A stretch of DNA of 5,414 nucleotides from an uncultured Clostridia bacterium (GCA_947629845.1 CANRFD010000089.1:1-5414), one strand, 5' to 3'; shown: positions 1 to 4,383, counted from the stretch's first letter. Notes: generated by a model not told the origin, from the letters alone. Numbers and translations: made by a program.

Positions 1-20
1 CGCGGGGGACCGCGTTTTTT
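1..20 (+). terminator. Rho-independent terminator of a gene left of the window
   Basis: The window opens with a 5-bp GC stem (CGCGG at 1-5, CCGCG at 10-14) around a GGGA loop, followed at once by six T (15-20). This is the standard shape of an intrinsic terminator reading rightward. The stem may continue to the left of the window, so its full length is unknown. It implies a plus-strand gene ending just upstream. Confidence 0.6.
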
Positions 21-68
21 ACTTTATATCCGTCTTTTTTTCCCCCCAAATGTGGAGCCGAGTACCCC

Positions 69-78
69 GCGCATGCGC
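69..78. repeat. 10-bp perfect palindrome
   Basis: GCGCATGCGC reads the same on both strands. It lies directly left of the palindromic element at 86-123. No function can be assigned from the sequence. Confidence 0.4.
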
Positions 79-85
79 AGTGTCC

Positions 86-123
86 TCATCTCGACGTTCC
101 GCAGGAACGGAGAAGATCTTCCC
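86..123. repeat. Palindromic intergenic element, TCATCTCGA type
   Basis: The left end is TCATCTCGA (86-94). A central hairpin follows, with arms CGTTCC (95-100) and GGAACG (104-109) around a GCA loop. The right end is GAGAAGATC (110-118). The outer ends are themselves roughly complementary (CATCTC against GAGAAGATC, with one extra base). The organisation matches that of the elements at 419-470, 644-695, 725-784 and 929-970. Confidence 0.5.
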
Positions 124-149
124 AAATCCATTCCCACCTCGTCTCATGC

Positions 150-166
150 CCCCTCCTCGGGAGGGG
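150..166. repeat. 7-bp perfect hairpin
   Basis: CCCCTCC (150-156) and GGAGGGG (160-166) are exact complements around a TCG loop. No T-run follows on either strand, so this is not a terminator. It is one of the chain of hairpins filling the region. Confidence 0.55.
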
Positions 167-179
167 TGGAGCGGCGCAC

Positions 180-211
180 CATGCTCAACAGCCCTGTGGG
201 CTGTGAGCGTG
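180..211. repeat. 14-bp hairpin with one bulged base
   Basis: The inner arms ACAGCCC (188-194) and GGGCTGT (198-204) flank a TGT loop. Past a bulged A (187), outer arms CATGCTC (180-186) and GAGCGTG (205-211) pair with one G-T wobble. No T-run follows. The structure is part of the intergenic palindrome array. Confidence 0.55.
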
Positions 212-242
212 CCACGACAGGAGGCATGGCCTCGCCGACGGG

Positions 243-268
243 ATTACGGCGGTACCTGCCGCCGTAAT
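243..268. repeat. 10-bp perfect hairpin, TACCTG loop
   Basis: ATTACGGCGG (243-252) and CCGCCGTAAT (259-268) are exact reverse complements around TACCTG. The plus strand continues with a G-run and the minus strand has no T-run, so it is unlikely to be a terminator. It lies 19 bp left of the duplicated block. Confidence 0.6.
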
Positions 269-287
269 TAGGGGGGTGGGGCTTCTG

Positions 288-550
288 TCCCTTGCTTCCC
301 CCGTCTGGGGCGCCGCAGGCGTGCCTTGTGCTGAAGTACCCGCGCCCCGTAAGGCTTCCCCTTTTTCAAAGGGGAAGCTCCGCCGTAGGCGGTGATGGGG
401 ATTGAGCCATAAAATTACGTCATGTTGAGCCGCCCGCCGAAAAGGGCATCGGCGGGCGTGTTGAAACATGTCCTTATTGTATTCCCGCCCGTCCTCCGCA
501 TCATTCTGACAGTGCCCCCACAGGGGGCAAAAGGGGTGTCATCGCCCGCT
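288..550. repeat. Tandem duplicated repeat block, copy 1
   Basis: This block aligns with 554-871. In order it holds a 49-bp segment (288-336; 47 of 49 identical to 554-602), a 41-bp hairpin segment absent from copy 2 (337-377), a 63-bp segment identical in both copies (378-440 and 603-665), a hairpin with loop AAAGGGCA (431-458), a tail with four transitions against copy 2 (459-510), and a 40-bp segment (511-550) identical to 832-871. That last segment contains hairpin arms TGCCCCC and GGGGGCA. The 41-bp segment lies within a hairpin with arms GCTTCCCCTTT (354-364) and AAAGGGGAAGC (368-378). The alignment was made by eye. Confidence 0.8.
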
Positions 551-553
551 CTC

Positions 554-871
554 TCCCTTGCTTCCTCCTTCTGGGGCGCCGCAGGCGTGCCTTGTGCTGA
601 AGCTCCGCCGTAGGCGGTGATGGGGATTGAGCCATAAAATTACGTCATGTTGAGCCGCCCGCCGATGCCCTTTTCGGCGGGCGTGTCGAAACATGTCCCT
701 ATTATATTCCCGCCCGTCCTCCGCGTCATTCTGACGCGGAGCCCTTCGCCACTTCCAAGTGGGCGAAGGGCGTAGCGAAAAATCCCGAACAACGAAGTCC
801 GTCCGTCCCCTTGCTGTCCCCTCGTGGGGAAAGTGCCCCCACAGGGGGCAAAAGGGGTGTCATCGCCCGCT
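554..871. repeat. Tandem duplicated repeat block, copy 2
   Basis: This second copy of 288-550 starts only 3 bp after the first ends. It lacks the 41-bp hairpin segment: it runs straight from GAAG (599-602) into CTCCGCC. It carries 96 bp (736-831) absent from copy 1, which includes most of the element at 725-784. Its central hairpin (656-683) has the same arms as copy 1 but the inverted loop, TGCCCTTT. The 40-bp end segment at 832-871 is identical to that of copy 1. Confidence 0.8.
725..784. repeat. Palindromic intergenic element, GTCATTCTGA type
   Basis: It starts GTCATTCTGA (725-734) and ends GAAAAATC (777-784), whose sequence is nearly complementary to the start. Between them is a 14-bp hairpin: GCCCTTCGCCACTT (741-754) pairs with AAGTGGGCGAAGGGC (757-771), with one bulged C. 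It resembles a dispersed intergenic repeat I recall from clostridial genomes. Truncated relatives start at 500-509 and 890-899. Confidence 0.55.
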
Positions 872-872
872 G

Positions 873-945
873 CGCACACGGCCACCCCCGTCATTCTGAT
901 CGACCAAGCCTCGCACACGGCCATTCCCGTCATTTCGACCAAGCC
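873..945. repeat. Two-copy degenerate tandem repeat (34-38 bp unit)
   Basis: The units at 873-910 and 912-945 share CGCACACGGCCA, then CCGTCATT, then CGACCAAGCC. They differ by two substitutions in the first spacer and by about four missing bases in the second. Each unit contains a GTCATT element start. The second unit is also the left end of the element that abuts lexA. Confidence 0.6.
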
Positions 946-970
946 GCGCAAGCGGCGCGCGGAGAAAACT
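929..970. repeat. Palindromic element abutting the lexA stop codon
   Basis: It starts GTCATTTCGACC (929-940) and ends GGAGAAAACT (961-970), five bases before the lexA stop triplet (plus-strand 975-977). The centre is a 5-bp GC hairpin, GCCGC (943-947) and GCGGC (952-956), with a GCAA loop on the plus strand. It sits where a lexA terminator would be expected, but read leftward it has no T-run after the stem. Confidence 0.5.
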
Positions 971-974
971 CAAG

Positions 975-1583
975 CTACATGCTTCTCAACAGCCCGATCA
1001 CCTTCCCGAGAATGGAGACCCCGGCGGGATCCTCGGGAACAATGTCCTCCATCGTAGCATTTTCGGGGTGCAGGATGATCTTCCCGTCCCGCTTGAAAAA
1101 CCGCTTCACCGTCGCCCCCGCGCCAAAACCCTCGTCGAACATGGCAACGACGATATCGCCGTTCTCCGCCGTCTCCTGCCGCCGCACAACGATCTTATCG
1201 CCGTCGTAGATGCCGGCCTCGATCATACTTTCGCCGTGTACGCGCAGCAAAAACAGGTCAGTCCCGTGAAATTCCGCGGTGGGAAGGGGGAAATATCCCT
1301 CGTTGTCCTCCACGGCGAGAATGGGCTGGCCTGCATTCACGGTGCCGAGCAGGGGAGCGCGGAAGATGTTCCCGCCGCTCTTTACGGCCACCGCGCGCTT
1401 TTTGTTCTCCGCCTTCTCCAGCATTCCCATGTCCTTCAGGCGGTTGATATAGTCGTAGACCGTCGCCGTAGACTTGATCCCGAGATCGCGTCCGATGTCT
1501 CGCACGGTGGGGGGAAAGCCGTTGTCCTCGGTGTAACGGTTGATATAGTCGAGCACGTTCAATAGCTTATTTTTGTTGAGCAT
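975..1583 (-). CDS. lexA: LexA repressor (SOS transcriptional repressor, autoprotease)
   Basis: The 202-residue product has the usual LexA length and layout. Residues 1-67 form the winged-helix DNA-binding domain, with GFPPTVRDIG near residue 22 and a recognition-helix region around KSTATVYDYINRL. Residues 75-202 form the S24 peptidase domain. The self-cleavage bond is Ala84-Gly85 (VNAGQP), the nucleophile is Ser119 in GESM, and the catalytic lysine is Lys160 in ATVKRFF. In the family, RecA filaments on single-stranded DNA stimulate cleavage and SOS genes are released. The ATG at 1583 is supported by AGAGG six bases upstream and by a promoter just before it. A LexA-like box over the -35 indicates autorepression. 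The gene is monocistronic as far as seen and is divergent from the Cys-rich gene. No clear terminator follows it. Confidence 0.96.
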   Translation of the reverse strand: MLNKNKLLNVLDYINRYTEDNGFPPTVRDIGRDLGIKSTATVYDYINRLKDMGMLEKAENKKRAVAVKSGGNIFRAPLLGTVNAGQPILAVEDNEGYFPLPTAEFHGTDLFLLRVHGESMIEAGIYDGDKIVVRRQETAENGDIVVAMFDEGFGAGATVKRFFKRDGKIILHPENATMEDIVPEDPAGVSILGKVIGLLRSM

Positions 1584-1587
1584 ATTT

Positions 1588-1594
1588 CACCTCT
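1588..1594 (-). promoter_or_regulatory. lexA ribosome binding site at the extreme 5' end
   Basis: AGAGGTG on the minus strand, with AGAGG six bases from the ATG at 1583. It fixes the lexA start. The promoter just upstream places the transcript start at about 1594, so this site would form the very first bases of an mRNA leader of about 11 nt. Confidence 0.75.
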
Positions 1595-1600
1595 GCGAAC

Positions 1601-1629
1601 ATTATAGCACACCTGCCCGCAAATAGCAA
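1601..1629 (-). promoter_or_regulatory. lexA promoter (sigma-A type, extended -10)
   Basis: On the minus strand, -35 TTGCTA (1629-1624; four of six consensus bases), a 17-bp spacer (1623-1607), and a perfect -10 TATAAT (1606-1601) preceded by TGC, giving an extended -10. The predicted start is near 1594. The LexA box at 1627-1640 overlaps the upstream part of the -35. Confidence 0.8.
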
Positions 1630-1640
1630 ACATTTGTTCC
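1627..1640 (-). promoter_or_regulatory. LexA operator (Cheo-type box), autoregulatory
   Basis: The minus strand reads GGAACAAATGTTTG. Against the Bacillus-type consensus CGAACRNRYGTTYC it matches 12 of 14 positions, the two misses being the outermost bases. It overlaps the lexA -35, so a bound dimer would block RNA polymerase. The consensus is quoted from established knowledge of Gram-positive LexA. The box lies about 33 bp from the -35 of the divergent gene, so regulation of that gene is possible but not shown. Confidence 0.75.
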
Positions 1641-1672
1641 AACTTTTTTCAAAAAATTTTTTTTCTCATTCC

Positions 1673-1701
1673 TTGTAATTTCACACCGCGCGCGTTATAA
1701 T
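1673..1701 (+). promoter_or_regulatory. Promoter of the Cys-rich small gene
   Basis: -35 TTGTAA (1673-1678; four of six), a 17-bp spacer, and a perfect -10 TATAAT (1696-1701). An A/T-rich tract with long T and A runs (1643-1664) lies just upstream and could act as an UP element. Only six bases separate the -10 from the ATG at 1708, so the predicted transcript begins at or next to that codon. Confidence 0.75.
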
Positions 1702-1707
1702 ATAGGT

Positions 1708-1890
1708 ATGGAAGTCAAAATGTGCGTTCTCGACGACGAGAAGGAGTGCGACGGCTGCCTCGAATGCGAGGTGTGCGACCTCGACCCCAATAAAATTTGC
1801 GATAACTGCGGCAAGTGTCTCGACATCAAGGACTTTGCCACCATCAAGATCGACAAGGTCATCACCGACCCCAAGGACTATCACGAATAA
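1708..1890 (+). CDS. Small Cys-rich protein, possible metal or Fe-S binding; function unknown
   Basis: This 60-residue acidic protein has eight cysteines in its first 37 residues: Cys6, 14, 17, 20, 23, 31, 34 and 37. Two CDxCxxC units (14-20 and 31-37) recur. The spacing Cx2Cx2Cx2C then Cx2Cx2C recalls two-cluster ferredoxins, but there is no CP motif and the fourth gap is two residues rather than three. Zinc binding is equally possible. No signal peptide or membrane segment is seen, so it is probably cytoplasmic. I do not recognise a named family, though similar small clostridial proteins seem familiar. A strong promoter and a sound stop support it as real. The start is ambiguous: ATG 1708 would be leaderless, while ATG 1720 (Met5) has GGAAG five bases upstream and a leader of about 12 nt, much like lexA. 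It is divergent from lexA and convergent with hflX. Confidence 0.82.
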   Translation: MEVKMCVLDDEKECDGCLECEVCDLDPNKICDNCGKCLDIKDFATIKIDKVITDPKDYHE

Positions 1891-1918
1891 AAAAGGGCGC
1901 TGCCGTGCGGTAGCGCTC
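1889..1918 (-). terminator. Terminator of the recombinase-hflX operon, possibly bidirectional
   Basis: A 9-position stem (1897-1905 with 1908-1916) fills the gap between the convergent stop codons of hflX (1919-1917) and the Cys-rich gene (1888-1890). Read leftward it is followed by six T, so it terminates hflX. Read leftward the stem has an A-C mismatch (1911/1902); read rightward the same position is a G-U pair, giving a better stem but a poorer U-tract. Confidence 0.75.
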
Positions 1919-3125
1919 ATTTCATAAATTCGCGGAACTTCGCCGCATGCTCGGCGGGAATGACGGCCGAAACGCGCGCCCCGTCGTCCGCGTACTCCAC
2001 GCCGCGTTCGGAGAGGAGGGGACGAAGCGCGCCGTACGCCGCCATGCGCGCATAGGGGACGAACAGCTCCGCCTCCACGAAGTCCTCCCGCAGCGCCTCG
2101 AAGATGCGCCGCTTCAGCTCCCCGAGCCCCGCGCCCGTCTTTGCCGAAATGCGCACCGCGTCGTGCGGCAGGTAGGCGGACGGCGCCAGATCGCACTTGT
2201 TCAGCACAACAAGGTGTGGCGCGGAAAATCCCAGCCCGTTCAGGGTATCGAGGGTGGTTTTCAGCTGCATGTCGAAGTCGCCCGCGGCGTCGCAGACGAT
2301 GAGCGCGAGGTCGCAGTTGAGCGCGCTTTCCAGCGTAGACTTGAACGCCTCGATCAGGCTGTGGGGGAGTTCCCGCAGAAATCCCACGGTGTCCACCATG
2401 AGAAAGGGGACGTCCTCGATGAAAAACGCCCGCGCCGTAGGGTCGAGCGTCGCAAACAGCGCGTCCTTGGTCAAGACGTCCGCGCCCGTCACGGCGTTCA
2501 AAAGCGTAGATTTCCCCGTATTCGTGTATCCGACGAGCGCGATCGTGCGCACCTTGTCCTTTTTTCTGCGCTGTGCCTGCAACGCGCGCCGCTTCTCCGT
2601 CTCGGCAAGTTTTTCCTCGAGCGAATGGATGCGGGCGCGGATGTGCCGCCTGTCCGTCTCCAACTTGCTCTCGCCGGGGCCGCGCGTGCCGATGCCGCCC
2701 CCGAGGCGGGAGAGCGCCTCGCCCTTGCCGCGCAGCCGCGGGTAAATGTATTTGAGCTGGGCGAGCTCGACCTGTATCTTTCCCTCGCTGCTCTGCGCCC
2801 GCAGGGCAAAGATGTCGAGAATGAGCGTCGTGCGGTCGATGACCTTCTTATCGCCCAACGCCTTGGAGATATTCAGCGTCTGGGAAGGGGAGAGCTCGCC
2901 GTTGAAGAGGACGGTGACGTCCAAGCCCTCGAGCCGCTCCTTTAGCTCTTCGAGTTTCCCTTCGCCGATGTAAGTCGCGGGGTTGATCTCGCGGATATTC
3001 TGGTAGATCGTCCCCGCGTACTGCGCGCCCGCGCTCTCGATGAGTGCGACCGCCTCTTCATGCAACTCCCTGCTCTCCGCCCCGAACACGGGCTGGATGA
3101 TGTAGACGATCTCAGCGTCGCTCAT
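1917..3125 (-). CDS. hflX: HflX-type GTPase (ribosome-associated)
   Basis: The 402-residue product has the family's usual length. The N-terminal half ends in the HflX signature GGGIGTRGPGESKLETDRR (142-160), followed by a charged helical linker (to about 192). The G domain follows: G1 GYTNTGKST (199-207), G2 region FATLDPT (224-230), G3 DTVGF (245-249), G4 NKCD (309-312) and G5 SAK (327-329). All GTP-binding motifs are intact. In characterised bacteria HflX binds the 50S subunit and splits stalled 70S ribosomes under heat or antibiotic stress; that role is family knowledge here. The start ATG at 3125 overlaps the recombinase stop as ATGA, with GGGAG (3137-3133) seven bases upstream, so it is translationally coupled. 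It is the last gene of the operon and ends at a strong hairpin. Confidence 0.95.
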   Translation of the reverse strand: MSDAEIVYIIQPVFGAESRELHEEAVALIESAGAQYAGTIYQNIREINPATYIGEGKLEELKERLEGLDVTVLFNGELSPSQTLNISKALGDKKVIDRTTLILDIFALRAQSSEGKIQVELAQLKYIYPRLRGKGEALSRLGGGIGTRGPGESKLETDRRHIRARIHSLEEKLAETEKRRALQAQRRKKDKVRTIALVGYTNTGKSTLLNAVTGADVLTKDALFATLDPTARAFFIEDVPFLMVDTVGFLRELPHSLIEAFKSTLESALNCDLALIVCDAAGDFDMQLKTTLDTLNGLGFSAPHLVVLNKCDLAPSAYLPHDAVRISAKTGAGLGELKRRIFEALREDFVEAELFVPYARMAAYGALRPLLSERGVEYADDGARVSAVIPAEHAAKFREFMK

Positions 3126-4180
3126 TCGTCGTCTCCCGGCTTGTGCAGTTTCACCTTCCCCGCGACCGCCTTGCGCTTGTCCTCGGTGATGGCGGCATAG
3201 TGCTTCCGCGTCGTATTTACGTCCTTGTGCCCCAACACGTCGGCGACGATGTAGATATCGCCCGTTTCACGGTAAAGGGAGGTGCCGTAGGTGGAGCGCA
3301 GCTTGTGCGGCGTGATCTTTTTGAGAGGGGAGACGATGCGCGCGTACTTCTTCACCAAATTTTCCACGGCACGCACGGTGATCCGCCTGTACTGCATGGA
3401 GAGGAAGAGGGCGTGTTCGTCGGCGGGAACTTTGGGGTCGTCCTCCTTCTGCGCGATGTACGCCGCGAGCGCGTCGCCGACCTCTTCGGAAAAGTACAGA
3501 ATGGCCTGATTGCCGCCCTTGCGCGTCACCACAAAGGAATTGGTGGAAAAGTCGATGCTCTCGTCGTTGAGCCCGACAAGCTCGGAAATACGGATGCCCG
3601 TGCCGAGGAAGAGGGTAAGGATGGCGGTATCGCGTACCTTGGTCTTATCGTGGTAGCCGATGGCGTGGTTGGAGAGCCCGCTGCCGTACTCCGCGGTGTC
3701 GAGGAGGGAGGAGACCTCGTCGCCCTCGAGGCGGATGATCTCTTTCTCGTGCAGCTTGGGCGTAGACACCTTGCTCGCGTTGTTCACATCGATGAGTCCC
3801 TTGTTGAAGAAGTATTTGAACATCGAGCGGATCGTCGAGAGCTTGCGCGCCTTGGCACGCTCGTCACACGAGAGCCGCTTGTCGCCGTAGCGATAGTTGG
3901 AGAGATAGGAGAGGAAGATCTCGATGTCGGTATCCGTCACCTGTTCGATGTCCTCGAGCGTCAGATCGCGCACCGCCTTGCCGCGGAATTTCCGCTTGGC
4001 GAGGAAGTCGAAAAAAATGCGCAGATCGTACACATAGTTGAGGCGGGTGAGCGTGCTCGTCCGCGTCTCAACGCCGCGCAAAAAATCCTCGCAGAAATAG
4101 GGGAGCTCCTCGAGCAGCGCGTCGATGCGGTCGAGATTTCTCAAATTGCGTTCCTGATAGTAGTTCGGATTGTTTTTCAT
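3122..4180 (-). CDS. Tyrosine recombinase (XerC/XerD-like integrase family)
   Basis: Starting at ATG 4180 the product has 352 residues, longer than typical XerC/XerD (about 300). An N-terminal SAM-like core-binding domain spans roughly 30-130 (RGVETRTSTLTRLNYVYDLR, then YFFNKGLI). The catalytic domain spans about 145-340 with every active-site residue present: Arg197 (GTGIRISEL), Lys221 (TRKGGN), His292 and Arg295 (HKLR), His318 (LGHKD) and the Tyr328 nucleophile (KHYA). Such enzymes cut and join DNA at short inverted sites. The frame stays open up to a TTG at 4216, but that TTG is the first part of the -35 box and the ATG at 4189 lies in the -10, so 4180 is the start. It is the first gene of an operon with hflX, overlapping by ATGA. 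No phage genes adjoin it. A resident Xer-like role is possible; an old integrase cannot be excluded. Confidence 0.92.
   Translation of the reverse strand: MKNNPNYYQERNLRNLDRIDALLEELPYFCEDFLRGVETRTSTLTRLNYVYDLRIFFDFLAKRKFRGKAVRDLTLEDIEQVTDTDIEIFLSYLSNYRYGDKRLSCDERAKARKLSTIRSMFKYFFNKGLIDVNNASKVSTPKLHEKEIIRLEGDEVSSLLDTAEYGSGLSNHAIGYHDKTKVRDTAILTLFLGTGIRISELVGLNDESIDFSTNSFVVTRKGGNQAILYFSEEVGDALAAYIAQKEDDPKVPADEHALFLSMQYRRITVRAVENLVKKYARIVSPLKKITPHKLRSTYGTSLYRETGDIYIVADVLGHKDVNTTRKHYAAITEDKRKAVAGKVKLHKPGDDE
3133..3137 (-). promoter_or_regulatory. hflX ribosome binding site inside the recombinase gene
   Basis: GGGAG lies seven bases before the hflX ATG, within the last codons of the recombinase gene. 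It confirms the ATG at 3125 and allows both re-initiation and independent initiation. Confidence 0.65.
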
Positions 4181-4187
4181 CGCCGTC

Positions 4188-4216
4188 ATTATAGCACATA
4201 GGGCGGCAGATGTCAA
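4188..4216 (-). promoter_or_regulatory. Recombinase-hflX operon promoter (consensus sigma-A)
   Basis: On the minus strand, -35 TTGACA (4216-4211; perfect), a 17-bp spacer (4210-4194), and -10 TATAAT (4193-4188; perfect) with an upstream TGC extension. Seven bases (GACGGCG) then lead straight to the ATG at 4180, so the predicted first transcribed base is at or beside the start codon. It shares the 12-mer TGTGCTATAATG with the lexA promoter. Confidence 0.88.
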
Positions 4217-4231
4217 TTTTACGAAGAGTTA
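4215..4231. repeat. 17-bp direct repeat, copy overlapping the operon -35
   Basis: AATTTTACGAAGAGTTA occurs here and, identically and in the same orientation, at 4337-4353. This copy shares its first two bases with the -35 of the recombinase promoter and extends upstream of it, the position expected for an activator or operator site. A shorter relative, ATTTTACG, recurs at 4241-4248. Confidence 0.7.
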
Positions 4232-4267
4232 GGGGAGAAGATTTTACGCCATAATCGGGAATTTTCC

Positions 4268-4306
4268 GCGGCGGAAGCCCCATGGGGCAGAGGTAAAAAC
4301 CGCCGC
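4268..4306. repeat. Nested inverted repeat between the two 17-bp sites
   Basis: The outer arms GCGGCGG (4268-4274) and CCGCCGC (4300-4306) are exact complements. Inside them lies the perfect 12-bp palindrome GCCCCATGGGGC (4277-4288). No T-run follows on either strand, so it is not a standard terminator. Confidence 0.5.
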
Positions 4307-4336
4307 CTCGATATCCATAACTATTCGCAAAAGACT

Positions 4337-4353
4337 AATTTTACGAAGAGTTA
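4337..4353. repeat. 17-bp direct repeat, distal copy
   Basis: An exact copy of 4215-4231, 122 bp away start to start, which is 11 to 12 helical turns. The flanking bases differ between copies, so this is a short conserved site rather than the edge of a longer duplication. Confidence 0.7.
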
Positions 4354-4383
4354 AGCCCAAAAAAGGGTTTTTTCTTATAACAT

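Larger units (their letters stand above)
21..974. other. Gene-free, hairpin-rich intergenic repeat region
   Basis: I find no credible gene in this stretch of about 950 bp. The open frames present run through inverted repeats, have no ribosome site at a sensible distance, and match no family I recognise. It holds at least ten perfect or near-perfect hairpins, a duplicated block, and several elements beginning GTCATNNNNGA. The sub-features are listed separately. It fills the space between an upstream rightward gene and the 3' end of lexA, so it lies between convergent units. The look is that of dispersed palindromic intergenic repeats accumulated by insertion and duplication. The resemblance to repeats in other Clostridia is from memory and was not checked. 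Confidence 0.75.

Noticed and set aside
50..613. Several 60-95 codon open frames in the 5' region on both strands
   Set aside because: They overlap one another, follow GC-rich palindromes and give Pro/Arg/Ala-rich peptides without recognisable features.
288..871. Possible CRISPR array
   Set aside because: The repeats are long, few, directly adjacent and internally palindromic, without evenly spaced unique spacers, and no cas gene is present.
640..951. 103-codon minus-strand open frame across the repeat array
   Set aside because: It is read through hairpins and the duplicated block, has no domain or ribosome site, and its peptide repeats short phrases because the DNA repeats.
1947..4201. Long plus-strand frames (332 and 352 codons) opposite hflX and the recombinase
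   Set aside because: They are antisense shadows of GC-rich genes; the minus-strand products carry complete family motifs.
4353..4375. Plus-strand hairpin CCC/GGG followed by T-run as a terminator
   Set aside because: The GC stem is only three pairs with weak A-U and G-U extensions, and no plus-strand gene ends upstream of it.
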